From Gymnogyps californianus (Eukaryota; Chordata; Aves; Accipitriformes; Cathartidae): a DNA stretch of 64,000 nt. The position numbers were made by a program, and so were the translations under genes. The notes below the pieces were generated by a model. It was not told the origin of the DNA and made no database searches. It worked only from the letters and a program-made list of their open reading frames with translations. The DNA lies in NCBI RefSeq assembly GCF_018139145.2, contig NC_059475.1, positions 6,733,437-6,797,436 on the forward strand, written 5' to 3'. The first letter of the stretch is position 1, and every line of letters starts with the position of its first letter. Shown in pieces: positions 49,473 to 61,950 of this stretch.

Positions 49473-49652
49473 CTATTTTCCATTGAGCTTTCTCAGCATC
49501 TCATGAAGACCGCCTGAATCCCATTTCTGTGCTTTGTGCCAAACTTCTCCATGGACTACGCTTTCCATTGTGATAGGATTTCTGTGATGCAAACTGTGTT
49601 GTGTGGCCGTAATCTGGCATGAAAGACATGGCTCTTCCAGTGAACCCAGGCC
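49473..49652 (-). CDS. Candidate terminal coding exon, minus strand, unidentified protein
   Basis: On the minus strand a good acceptor (gttatttcactcccgctgcag) at 49653 is followed by 59 codons and a TAG at 49473-49475. The peptide starts GLGSLEEPCLSCQITATQ and ends GGLHEMLRKLNGK. Codon choice is coding-like, with repeated GAA, GAG, CAT, CAC and ATG and few rare codons. A canonical AATAAA lies on the minus strand at 49409-49414, about 60 bases after the stop, in the place expected for a short 3' UTR. The exon would start in phase 0. I found no convincing upstream exon on this strand within the next few kilobases, and I do not recognise the sequence. The open frame and splice site are visible; that this is the end of a real gene is inference. 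Confidence 0.3.
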   Translation of the reverse strand, partial: GLGSLEEPCLSCQITATQHSLHHRNPITMESVVHGEVWHKAQKWDSGGLHEMLRKLNGK

Positions 49653-50245
49653 CTGCAGCGGGAGTGAAATAACGCACTGTGAAGGTATCATAACAACTGA
49701 GATCAACACAGATTAATAAGAAGCAGATCTAAAAGGAAAAGAATTGGCTTAGTTTTACAAACTGATGTTTTTAGAGCTAGCCTGACAAAAAAGTGAGTGC
49801 TTTCTTCTCAGCTGCAATTTCTTTTCCAGTAGCAAATCCAAAACTTCAGCAAAAGAGTTTTAAAAACACCTCATTTCACTTTCCACAAGACGACAGAGCA
49901 ATACCCCCCAGCTCACACAAAAGGGCAATGTTTTTCCCGCTTGAAAATGCAGCTTGAGGGCTCCTCCAAGCGCAAAACAGGTCTGACTTGAAGCTGTCAG
50001 CTTTTGTTGGAGTGGATGAGCCGAGCTATCACAGTGTTTAGACAGCAGACAGAAAAGGAAGAGGGCAGGATGTGGTAGTGGTTATTCAGTAGGTGGCACT
50101 TTTCTCTGTGAGGTTCCAGTCTGGCAAGAAGCCCTGGTCAGTCAGACCCCAGACAACGGATATATTGTCCAAAGATTCAGAAATGGAAAAATGTTGGGTT
50201 TTTGTTGGTTGTTTTTTTTTTTCTCCTGATGCTTTTCACTTGCAG

Positions 50246-50412
50246 AACATAAACATATGGTAGATTTCAGTTGGACTAAAATAGAGAGGCGAGGAGCCCA
50301 TCTGCACGGAGCTGCCTGCAGGACTGACCCCGCCACTACTGATTTACTGTGGCCAAAGAATAGAGCCTTGTGCCTCGCTGCGGCAGGAGGTGCAGGCTGC
50401 TGGTGGAGGCTG
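50246..50412 (+). other. Strongly splice-flanked 167-bp segment, candidate exon of unknown coding status
   Basis: This has one of the cleanest exon borders in the window. A long T-rich tract ending in gcttttcacttgcag precedes position 50246, and a near-consensus donor (GGCTG followed by GTAAGTATT) starts at 50413. One frame is open throughout, from an in-frame HKHMVDFSWTK through to AAAGGAGCWWRL, and ends in phase 0; the other two frames meet stops within the first 15 bases. The middle and end are GC-richer than the flanks. The peptide matches no family I know and is low in charged residues at its C-terminal end. It could equally be an exon of a long noncoding RNA. Confidence 0.3.
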
Positions 50413-53116
50413 GTAAGTATTGTAGGGAAGCCTTGTGTTTGGTGTTTTGACCAAATTCAAATCTGGTCAACGTCACTCTGCCATCCAAAAGTATCTCCAG
50501 GGTTTAATTTGGCTAATATATTCTTCTCTGTGTGCTTCATACACACTTCTTCTGTCAACTGTTATTTTTGTGAGAGTGGCCGCTTTCCAGGAACGGAGAA
50601 ATTGATTTCTGTATGCAATTAAAAGAAAGAGAAAGAGGGAGAGAGAAAAAAAATCCAACTGAGTTCACAGTTCATCTGACACTGTTGTTAGAAACTCAGA
50701 GAGGACGCGGTATGAAACTGTGGCCTCCTGAAAATGGTTAATCAGGAATTAGACAACACAATAGTTACCTTGCTTTAAGAGAAATTTCTCCAAAGGGTTA
50801 ATTACAGACCCAGAAAAAGACTAACAAAACAAAACAAAAAAAACATGTGGAAGGCATCAAGCCTACATTTTCAACATGAGCAACACTAATAGACCTTTTC
50901 TATAGCCAGGCACAACCCCTGTAATTCTACAAATTAGACTGAGCCCCTGGGAAGTATGTGCCTGCAGCTGCTACGCAGATGTGCAGATAGAAAATGAAGC
51001 AGATTCTTCCAAATAACACTGGATGGTTCTGAGGCTAATAAAATTACCACTGATCCAGTGTTAACTGACAACTTTCCTTATTAAAAAGTCATATATTTCA
51101 TCTTACAGTAAAATACATTCAAAGCTGAAAAGTATCCTCCCATGGATGGGCAACAAATTTAATTCTTCTCACTTCAGAGTGATTCCCATCTTGTAAATAT
51201 TAATTTATTGATTCTCTCTTTGGGAATAAGGAAAGTTGTCCTTGCTGCTTGTTTGGGAGTAAGAGCTCTTCCTCAGGAAGCTGCTTAGTATTTGTCAAGA
51301 CAGACAAATGCACATACTCTCCTGCAAGTATTTATCCAGCATTTAAACACAACCTTAGTTTCTGCTTATGAAAGATGAAGGAATAGCCCCAGACAACCTG
51401 TATGTTGGCTGACTGTCAAGATCAGCTAAGAACCAAGTTGCATATACTGCTTTCCTGCTTTGCTATCATGTGACTACATTCTTATCTGCTTTTCCTACAG
51501 TTTCTGGCCTCCACATTAATGCATAGTGAAGCTTGGATCCTGCAACAAACACAGAAGCAGAGGTTCTCAATAGAGCTTGAAAAAAGGTAAGCAAACTCAA
51601 CTGCACTGCAACAAGCACCAAGGGCAAACTCCCACTTCTGAGATGGTTAGACAACTAAATAGACCTTCAGAAATCTGGCCTTGAGCACTTGCTCTTTGGC
51701 ACTTTTGACAACCACAGCTCTAAGAGCTAAAGGATCTGGCTGCGGCAAGTAGACGTTTGGCATGGAGTCCACATGGATCCTACAAAGACCTTTAACAGTA
51801 TGATTTTTAGAGTCATATGAGCTTGACCAATTGAGAACCTTTTGTACATAAGTCACAAATGTTCAGGTGCTGAACTGACCTTCAACCACCTTTACAGAAA
51901 CCCTAGTTAACAGGAACAGCGACAGCACACCAAACACTTCAGAATGCTACTCCTTTATGAGAGCGTACTCATTCATAGGTAGATTCAAAATGACGAAAGT
52001 GGAAAGAATTCCCCTGCATCTGGGGAGGGAGAATAAAAAATAAACAACGTGATGACGGATATAGAGGGTGAGGCAGGAAGGGACAAGAAATAGAGCAACC
52101 AGAACGAAAAAGGAGGACAAGGACTGAAAATGGAGGAAAGTGGCTGAAAGTTGAGAGGGAATGTCACTGATGTGATGAGTTCACAGGCAGGCGGCAGGGG
52201 CAAGAGATCTTTTACCCTTTGGAAAACACAAGGAAATGGGTAGGTTGGAAAGGAAGCAGAGGTATCTGACAGGAATCACTTTAGCAAGCATTTTTTTCTC
52301 CCTCTCTCACCTTACTGCAGAATTGAAATTCATTTTAATCAAAAAGGTTTTTTTATATGCTCTTCTTGGAACCTGATCAAAGTGTTGCCTCCTTAGTCAA
52401 TATATTTCTTAAAGTCCCCAAATGTGCCTAAAATATTCCCCTTTGCTATAACTCTAATGGCCTACAATCACTTCAAGCTGTGGTCTCCTCAGTTAGGATA
52501 AACAATGTTGTGCCAATGTTTGGCTGATGAAAACCTCCAGAAACATACCAGGAGCTTAAAAGGGAGACATTGTAATTTTGTAGAGGGCACTCCTCCCTGT
52601 GAATTACTGTTCTGTTAGCATCCCACCATGCCATTAGGAGACACCACTCCGATACTAGCGGTAGCTGTCCTAGGGCTTGTTTACAATGAAGCGTATTTGC
52701 TAAGGCATCACCACACCAACATAACTACTCCCTTTCTACTCCCCAACTACTATAAATCTCTCACAGCTTTGCATTATGCACCACAAAAGTCCCAGAGACC
52801 CCTGCAATCTTCCACAGAAGTGAGCAGTTTAACAAGAGCACCCTTGCCCAGTATAGACATTGCTAACATGTTTCTTAAGCTAAGTTCCTCCTACGGAGTT
52901 TCCTCGGAGTGCAGGGCATTTTCATCCACTTCTAGGCCAGAGCTGCTTATGTGGACTAATGGGTCTGTTGCCATTTTCCACTCTCAGAGACTGGTGGCTG
53001 GAAAGACTTGCCCATAACACGCTGTTTTTAAAGCTCTTTTCCGGATAAATATGTGATCATATTTTTAAGGCTGTTTTTCTGTAGCGGTTTAAAACATTAC
53101 AGACTCTGACATCTAC

Positions 53117-53294
53117 CTCATGGGAAACACACTTGCAGCTGGCGCCCAAAGCAGCATTCAGGGCAGCATCACAAGAGACGATCCCAGTCCTAGTCCCCGC
53201 CTCGCAGATGACCCCCAGCATGTGGCTGATTCTGTGCATCCTCCACTGGAGACGCAGGTCAGCGTGAACCTCCTGTCACGTCTGTTACCACACG
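53117..53294 (-). other. Splice-flanked 178-bp segment, candidate first coding exon or chance open frame
   Basis: On the minus strand a strong acceptor (accagtgtctcttccttcag) precedes 53294, and a fair donor (CATGAG followed by GTAGATG) begins at 53116. Within it, after an in-frame TGA near the start, a frame runs open through an ATG at 53237-53239 (MHRISHMLGVICEAG, then ASCKCVSHE) to the donor. Codon use is acceptable. The plus strand of the same DNA is also open for 131 codons from an ATG at 53120, so the patch may simply be stop-poor. Neither peptide is recognisable. Confidence 0.2.
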
Positions 53295-53699
53295 CTGAAG
53301 GAAGAGACACTGGTCTGGCTCCTGGTCCCACTTCCACCCCTTGGGGACCATTCTCACTAGGGGGACTTAGGCATCAACGTGATGCCAGAACACGAGGAGC
53401 AGCTGCTACTTCTCCACGTCCCATTCAAGAAGTGAAGGGAGGAAGCTACAGCTTCACTCGTTGGCTTTTGGCTCTGGCTGTTTCTTTACACAAGAATAAC
53501 TGGAAGGCTAGATGAACCAGGGAATTGGTAATAAGAGATAAAATACTTTTTAGACAGTGCGTATGCTTCTGATCAGGCTTGCCTGGACAGCAGTCCAGGG
53601 CTGTCACTGTTGCAGAACAAGGCTGCTTTGTTTTTATTTATTATTGGTAACATGGAGGCAGCTAATGGCCGCAGCCAAAAGTCAGGACCATACTGCATC

Positions 53700-53925
53700 A
53701 AGTGCTGCTCTGTAAAATCGTAAGTAAAAATGTTTGTCCTCAAAAGCTCGTATGGGAGACAGGCAGTGGAAGGAAGGAAACGATATCTCTGTTTTGTTAT
53801 GGCAACTGATGCACTGGGATGTTTGTGCAGGGTCACATAGGAAATCTGTAGTAAAGCCAGAATTTGAACCTACATCTTCCGCATGCAATTACAGCACTAG
53901 CGCAACAGGTCCTTCCTTCCTCTCA
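53700..53925 (-). mobile_element. MIR-like core-SINE fragment, minus strand
   Basis: The plus strand reads like the reverse complement of a MIR element: 'tctgttttgttatggcaactgatgcactggg', then 'gtgcagggtcacataggaaatctgtagtaaagccagaatttgaacctacatcttcc', then a decayed tRNA-related head. The 'gggtcacatagg..gagccagaatttgaacc' block is diagnostic of the MIR core. The copy is very old, as MIR copies are in all amniotes. Confidence 0.7.
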
Positions 53926-56900
53926 AACATTTGTTGTCTGACTTCTAGCTGAGGGCTTGAACCCAAGAACATCAGCATGGAAAACAAGCCTTAAACAGTT
54001 GCGTCGAGAAAGCAACTCCATCAGCAATCAGCAGTCGAAAATTCCAACTACGCCTGCAGATCAGGAGACAGCAGTTATTCCACTGGCGACTGCATGTTCT
54101 AGGACGCATCTTTCTGAGCCAAGTTTGAAAGCCATCCATGAGGCAAAATGGTAAAGCTTATTTCCCTGCTGTATCATTGCACTGTGTAGGTGTGAACACA
54201 GTGCCAGGGGATGCAAATTCAGACCTACCCCTACTGGCAGGAAGAGCTGGACATAGCTCAGGATATTGTTCAACATCTCTACTGGTTCCCAGTTCACGGC
54301 TAATATCCTTGTTTTCATTGAGGAGCCCTAAATAAGGTCTGCAGAAATTACTTGTTCTTTCCCAGAACGCCATGACAGTCGCATTCATTTGGGGGAAGGT
54401 TTGCAGATATAGCATTGTCAGAGCTAATGTCTTTCGGCTGATGTTGAGCTTGTACAGAGCAGGTTGCCAGTTCACAGAACTAGCACAGTAACTGAAAAGA
54501 CAAAGAGCAGAAAGGGAAAAGCAAGGAAACTGATAGCAGCAGATACTGTGAAATTGATAGCCTTAATTTACTGTGTATCCTTCTCAGAAGTTACGGTAAC
54601 GGAACATTTAATTTCATTTATTCAGAGGTTTGAATGAGGAAAAGTATGTGGTTTGACTAATAGGACAAATCCTAATATTAATTGTAAAATAGCATAGAAT
54701 ACTTCAGAAATTTAAGTTAAAGTGCATCTTACACTATTTTTTCCCCACTTAGTTATTGCTGCATGTCTCTGAAATTCAAGACTTTCAATTTACACCACTT
54801 TTTGTGAAATTTTCCAGAAATCTGATACAGTACATACATATGGTGAAATACCATTTGTTTTCTGAAACGAAATTGTTACTGCACATGCAGCTTTGTTGCC
54901 TGCTGGCCTAGGAACCCAGATGCTTTAACAAAAGGCATTTCAGAGCAGCTCAGTGGCCTTCAGAGGTTTCCAGACCGCCCCGTTCCCTTACTGCTGCAGC
55001 TGGGACCCTTGGCCCAGACCAGGCCATGGGCTTCTATGCTCTTGTCTCCTGGACATCCCCGGGGATGCAGCTTCTACAGCTTGGGGAAGGTCACCATTCA
55101 GAGTGACCCGGTGACGGAGAAGCCGGCCAGATAAAGAGAATGAGGCCAGAGTCCATTAGAAACCTGCCTGACAGGCGGTGTTTCACTGGAGTTGTGCTGC
55201 TGGTTAAAAAAACCCTTCATTTCTTCCAATATTCATCTTATTCCAGAAAGTTACCAAACAGGTAGCAGTCCACACTCTTGTTTTCTCAACAGTGATTGGG
55301 AATGAGCCAAATGACAAATCATGTTGATCTGATTTGTTGGCCTGCCCAGTACTACAGATTTCAAAAGCTGTTTGTCATGCAAAGCAAAATGCTCAAAAAG
55401 ATGGATGAGAGGAATGTGGATTCACTGATTCTCCTGGACACACCTTTGGAATTTTGTAAGGTGACTTGAGAAATCAAAATTTTAATGATTAAAAGGTGGC
55501 AGAAAGGTTTACAGGAACAAGCAAGCTGCACTGTATGAAACACCATACAGAGCTTCCAGCTAGAAATTCAGATGGAAAAGGGGATAACATAGTTAACAAA
55601 AATCAAAGCTAATAAATGTTAAAATAGTGGAGTACTCTTTGTGGACCTACAAGATGTTATCTGGAAGGGAAAGGAAAGGGTGTTTGAGGACAAAAGGATA
55701 CATTTCTATACTACTCGCAAAAGTCTTTCCTGACACACCAGGTCATTTAGGAAGTTTTACATAACCCTTTAAAATGCCTTTTCTTCAGCTATTTTTGATA
55801 TTCCTTTTCCATTAACATAAGTGGGAAATGCAGGCAAATTAAAATAGTCCCCTCGGGCTATCGTAGGGAATGTTCTTGCCACTTCCACCATTGGCTCAAC
55901 TCCACCCACCACAAAACCTGTAGTGGGAGAACTGGAGTAAAGAAAGTATCAGTGGTCTTGTGCACACTACAAGCACCTAAATCAGAGTGCACAAGGGCCT
56001 GCTGCTCAAGGCTAGAGAGCCCAGTGGTGAAATGTTACTATTCAGAGCCTGATTTACCACTAGTACTTCCAGCATGGTAACCTGGAGGCTAGCAAGCCTA
56101 GGACATACAAGAGATTTTATGGAGCAAAGCAACTGGCAGCAGGAAAGGTACACAGGCAGCATTCACTGCATCCCCTTAGCTCATAAGATTCAGACCAATA
56201 TCTGACTTTACAATATGTACTCATGACTTTGAAATCAAAAGTGAGACTTTCTTGTCTTCCCAGTCCAGTCTTTCACCAACATTTTACCAGCTTGCACACA
56301 GTAACTGTTGGAACAGTTATTATCATGAGCCACATGTTGATATGCTCACCAGTACCGAAGCAAACAGCCCCACTCATGCTGTAAGGCACCAATATTCAAC
56401 ATGAGAATGCAAAGCAAAACCTGTTCCTAAATCTCAAGGGTTAAAATAGGAAAAAAACTAAACATGATTTTTCAGTTACTATGAGACACTTTTCTTTTAG
56501 AACTGCTTCTCGTAATTGTAATCAGTTAAGTGACTGGTTTAAAATCATTATTAAACCACGTGTTCAAGAATTTGCTATAGTAATAGTAAGATTTTTATAC
56601 AGTGAGCTGTATTACTACTCAGTAATTGTCCTCTTTATTGTGGGTATAAAAAAAAAAAAATCACACTTTACCTTTTCACAGTAGCAGAACTACTATTAGA
56701 ACTGAGAAAAGGCTTGTTAAAGCATGAACTTCTGGAACTATTTGTTTCAAAGTTAGCAAAACCAGCTGGACAGCTATAGATATAGGACACAATCTAACTA
56801 GGAGTAATCCTTAGATTCAGTAAAATTAAGCCCTAAAACCAGGGATTTCACCTGAATAATAAGGGAGATTAGGCTTTGATCCCATGTCCCTGACGTTAAT

Positions 56901-58361
56901 TTGTCACCCCATATTGCCTGGCAGTAAACAATTAAGGGCCAGTCCTGGTGGGCTGATAGGAGTCATAGGGAACTTCATGCCCAGCAAAGATAAGGAAAGT
57001 GTATTGTTTCCTGTTTACACTGGACATGAGCTTTATATAATTATCCTACCAGTTAGGATTAACTGGGCAATTATCCTGGCAAACAATGGGACATTGATGA
57101 CAGCCAAACAAAGGCATCTCAGAGCAGCCTCTTCGTCAGCGCTGCTGCCAGCCGGAGCCCCACCGGATCGCCCGGGCCCTGGCTGCCGTCCCAGCGCTAT
57201 CAGCCCGCGAACAAGGGCTGCACAGTTACAGGGGGAGCAGCAAGGGAAACAGTTTTCCTAACCTGTCAGCGTTTAAGAACTCAAACATTTTTCCTTCCCA
57301 CAAAAGGAGTTGAAAATTCGGAGGGGAAAATGTCCACAGACTGAGCATATGCAGAAGGACAGATTGGCTGGAGAGAGCAGCTTCGCTTTCCACGCTTTTG
57401 AAATGTTTCCTTCAGATTTTGACCCCCTTTATCTGCGCAAAAGCAGCATTTCAACACTGGAATAGAAAAAAGAGAAAATGTCAGAATGGGAATGTCAAAG
57501 GGCCTTTTTTTTTTTTTTTAAACCAAGAAAACTCTAAGCAGGAGACTCAGCTAGTTGAATCTTTCTTGGCAACAATTCCAGTTCAGTGAATTGACTCATT
57601 TTGTCAGAAAATTTCTGACCAGCAACAGTTGGTGGTTCATACAAGACAAAAGAATAAAACAACAGCACCATTCCCATGACTCTATTTCTAGCACAGGGGA
57701 CTCTGTTCAGGCCTGGCATGGCGGGCACCGTGCTCTGTGGTAGCATTTCTACGTCCCTTGCCATACCAGACCTAAACAAAGCCTGAGTCGTGGAAGGCAC
57801 TCGCTCTGAGCGCCGATTCCCATGTTAGACGAACCCTTAAAGTTACACAGCCTGAGCAGCCACGCCGCACAATTTCTAGAAATTAAACGAATCCTTCTAG
57901 ATTTTAACACTGAATTTGTACTTTCTCCAGCATATTTCAGAGACATCTGAAGATGGCTCTGAAATGCACTGGTGCCTGCTGGTCCCTTGCTAACCCAAGA
58001 ATCCCAAGACACCAGAAGTTTAGACCTAATTCATAATCTGGCCAATTATATTTAGCTCTAATGTTTTCTCTCCTGCACAGAGAAAAGGGAAAATTCTTTT
58101 CTTTTCTGAACAGAACTCAAAGGATCATTGTGTCTACAGAACACCTCACACTAAATCTTAAAATAGCTACAATCTTAAATACTTAAAAACCTGAATCTTT
58201 AAATAGAGATTCAATACCTATGGCAAAATTGACCTTTAAAATCCCCAATATTCAAGTATTTCAAACATTTTGTCTATATAGCAATATCTACAACCACCAT
58301 CTTGAAGGAGATCAGAGCTCAGAATATCTATTAGTTATGCGAATTCCATTGGAAAAAGACC

Positions 58362-58399
58362 AGCTGAACCACACTGTGAGAGCTGAACCACACTGTGTA
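58362..58399 (+). repeat. 19-bp tandem duplication
   Basis: agctgaaccacactgtgag (58362-58380) is followed at once by agctgaaccacactgtgta (58381-58399), identical but for the last two bases, which suggests a recent slippage duplication. Confidence 0.95.
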
Positions 58400-59963
58400 C
58401 TTGTGACCGATGCTTATTTCAGTCTAAATAAGCTCACTGCCTTACTGAGGCTTAAGTAAAAGCTCCAGCAAAAAAACCTCACGCCTCAACCATATTACAA
58501 AAGGGATAAATTCTAAGTGGTTCCCGGTCAAGAACTAAGTCTAAAACTCAATGACTTCCTCCATGAATTCAAGTTGCTCTTATTCCTCATATTTCATTCA
58601 GCAGCCACAGAATACCCATGCGCTGCAAATATGCACTAAACAAATAAAAGTTCCCTTCAGTGTAAGGAAACTAGCTACATAGGTACATATTCTTCCAGAA
58701 ATTGAAGAAGGCTGTGAGAAGATAGGATGATATTTCTTTTCTCCTTTGTTTTTTTGTGTTCAATTTTCGGTTTAGTTTTCTTAAGGTGAAGAAGAATCAT
58801 GAGGAGAGAGGAAAAAAATCATTTGGAAGCTGTGTGGGTCAGCAAAATACACTGGAGAAAACACGAGAAAGGGTCTTAATACTTTCATAGTGTTAAGCAG
58901 GAAAGAAGCAGAGGATAGATACTTTTTAAGGAACATGATGCTACCTTTACTTCCCTGTTCTCTCTGGAGACTTGCACATACTTTTTAGTTTTGACTGATA
59001 ATAAATAATAGGTTTCCTGCCACTAACGACAAGGTTCCCCTCTCCCCTCCCAGGTTAACTGGGTCTGTCCAAGAGATCTGGCCCTTCGCACACAATAGCT
59101 CGCTTGCTGCAGAGCCCCTGCAGAGGCATGCTGAAAGCACACAGAAAAATATTTCTTTTGCTCTTTTCCTGAACTTCTTAAACTCTAGGTGACCCAGAGT
59201 AAAATCCATTTTAATGGGGCCGCGGTTAAATCAGCCAACTGAGTCCTTGTTGAACTAGGCAACACTATGCAGAAATAAAAAAAATAATTAGAAAAAGACA
59301 TTTTTGTTTCTTTTTCAGTCTTGGTTCTTACTTTCTTTTCCTTAGACAGCAAGGAAATAGTTATGTTCCCATTTTTAATCCTCATGTCACTGTAGAGCTA
59401 ACCAGCATTATTCAAATAGTGCAGCTACTGTTCATTAAATAGTGGTGCATTTGGTTTTATGGCAGTACTCCTCCAGTGCCACAGCAGATGAGGTCCTGTG
59501 GCTCCACTAAACTATTCAACACATGCTTCTGATTTTCACTCAATAATTCCCTGTGATGGTGATAGAAGTCCAGTGAGCAACAGTTGGAACTGAGAATTGG
59601 TAAGGAACACATCAAGGTTGTTTTTCATGCAAAAAGAAAGTAAGAATATGTCTCTGTATTCCACCAGAACATCAACTTTTAATCTCTCATTTCAGTCTGA
59701 TGATGCAATGAGAGAAGCCCAAGATATTACAGTAGCTACATTACTTCATCTCTGTTGTGCTCTCCTCTGGAGCAGAAGTTATATTATTTTTAACTGTATG
59801 GCTACTCCAGCAATTGTAAGACAAGTGCATAGAAAAAATACAGGAGATGTCAGATGTCTTCAAAAACTTATGTTATTAGTATTGTAAACCTCGATCTTTA
59901 CACATCCAAACTCCTGCAAGTATGATAAATCTACATTACCAAAATAGTGCATTCTTGAATCAA

Positions 59964-60019
59964 GATTAGAGTAATTTGATTACTCTAATAGAGTAATAGA
60001 TTAATTTGGATTAGAGTAA
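59964..60019. repeat. Short inverted repeat with a third direct copy
   Basis: attagagtaat (59965-59975) and attactctaat (59979-59989) form a perfect 11-bp hairpin with a 3-base loop. gattagagtaa recurs in direct orientation at 60009-60019. The block is AT-rich. Confidence 0.9.
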
Positions 60020-61928
60020 CAGTGACAAAAGAGGCGAATTTTGCAACAAACCCAAATCTCAGCTCTTGATACTGTCATGTGTATTTAAGCAAAATTAGTT
60101 ACACCAAAACAGTCAAAGTAAGTTAAGAACACGCTTTTCCTGTAGCATGAGCAACAAGTACTCCAGGAGGTGTAGGAGATAGTGGAGAGACAGATCCTTC
60201 CTATCGTCTTATTCTGTAGCTTCTCATGAAGCATTTCAGTCTTTCATCGACCTTCAGGCACATTCCTGTGACATACAAACCAACCACACGTGTTAGGACT
60301 GCAGCACCAAACTTCTGTTGAGTGGTTTGTTTGCAGAGTCTGAAAAGCTTAAATAAACCCTGCCACATCCACCCGTCTTTCAGGACTCCACATCCACAGT
60401 TCCTTATACAATTGCGTGTTCTCTGCATTTATGTGTATATAACACTATTCTTTATGACTGAAAGACCTAAGCACACATTCCTTCAGGTCTCCCTTGCCTT
60501 CTAATATTTCTACATCAGCAGCTAGAGTCTCTGCCAATCCACAGCTACACAGAATGCACTTCTTTCACGCTGGCATTTCATTCTATTTTCAAAAGCATTT
60601 TTAGGAATGAGTCTGAGGCAAACAAATTTTCTAAAGTATGAAGCAGTTCCTGATTTTGAAAATCTTACCACATCGTTTAGACGGCCAGTCTATAAGCCCC
60701 GAAGCAAATTTTCAGTACTGAGACAACAGAGGAGACACACACTCCTTTTAATACTACTAGTATTTGATCATTTGAACAGCCATGTACATTTTGAAATGCA
60801 GTCCTTGGAATTTTTACTCTACCCCCCAGGCACTCTCCAAACAAAGGGTGCCTACATTTGCTGTACAGGTCTTTACACAGAGGTTAGGAAAAACTTCTTA
60901 CAGTAAAAACCACAGAAACAAGAAAAACACCAGTTTAAATGATGAGCCACAGCTGGGGATCAAAGGGTCAGCATTTTCACCAGAAGGGAATCCCTATTCC
61001 ACTCCTTGTATTATTTATCAAACTAATTACTGGACTTTACTTCAACAAAGAGCACTGTTTCTCTAATTTTGGCTCTGTTTCCCTCTAAATTTTGAGTAAT
61101 TTAGCGACAGTTGGTCTAAGTAAGAAAGCTGCTAAGGGTTACTACAACACTAACTGCCTCTACTTTCTTTTTGCCTCTCCCCTACCCCATAACCCACACC
61201 AAGTTTTGCTCTCTCCATTACCTGTAACTTAGATACACTATATTTAGATTAAACAGTCACAGTCCTTAGAACAAGATGCTTATCTCCTTTCAACTGCTCC
61301 AGTATAAAAGCGATCATAGTTCTCAGCCTTTGTGAACTTTACAACTTGTTGGATTTTTCTTGAAATGTGTCTATTCTTAAAAGCCAAACCCATGGAAAAA
61401 TAACTGAAACCAAATGCCATGTGATCAGGGCCAACCATAACACATGAGAGCCCTAAAATAACAGGAGAGATACTGCGGTAATGCCTGACCTTCTGAACCG
61501 TGCATATGGGTTGAAGCAAAACAGCCCATATTCACGTCTTAAATGGTGCATACTAATAGTTTATTTGTAATGCAGAAGAACCCAGTTTACAGAGCCACGA
61601 TTTTAAAGCTTCAAGGACTTGCTTTAGATGCCAGAAATGACTTCACTTTTGGAATAAGCTTAAACAAGGTCACAGTTGAACTTTATTAGCTTATATGGTC
61701 AAAATCAGCTCAGCAGGCAGTTTCAATGGCCGCAGACATTCCCTCTTTCTCCTATCATGTTTCCACCTCAAAAAGGAAGGTGCTGTAGCAGATTTTCTGT
61801 TCTAAACATCTTTGAAATATGGAGTTATTCTTGCTGGCCTGAAACTAGCAGTTCAAAAATTTTTATTTAAAGTATACAGGCAACACAATATCAACAAGAA
61901 TTTTCTTATAGAGATGTTACCAGCCTGT

Positions 61929-61950
61929 ATGTATACCAGATGTATACCAG
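61929..61950 (+). repeat. 11-bp exact tandem duplication
   Basis: atgtataccag is repeated twice without a gap and is followed by a partial third copy (atgtta). Confidence 0.93.
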
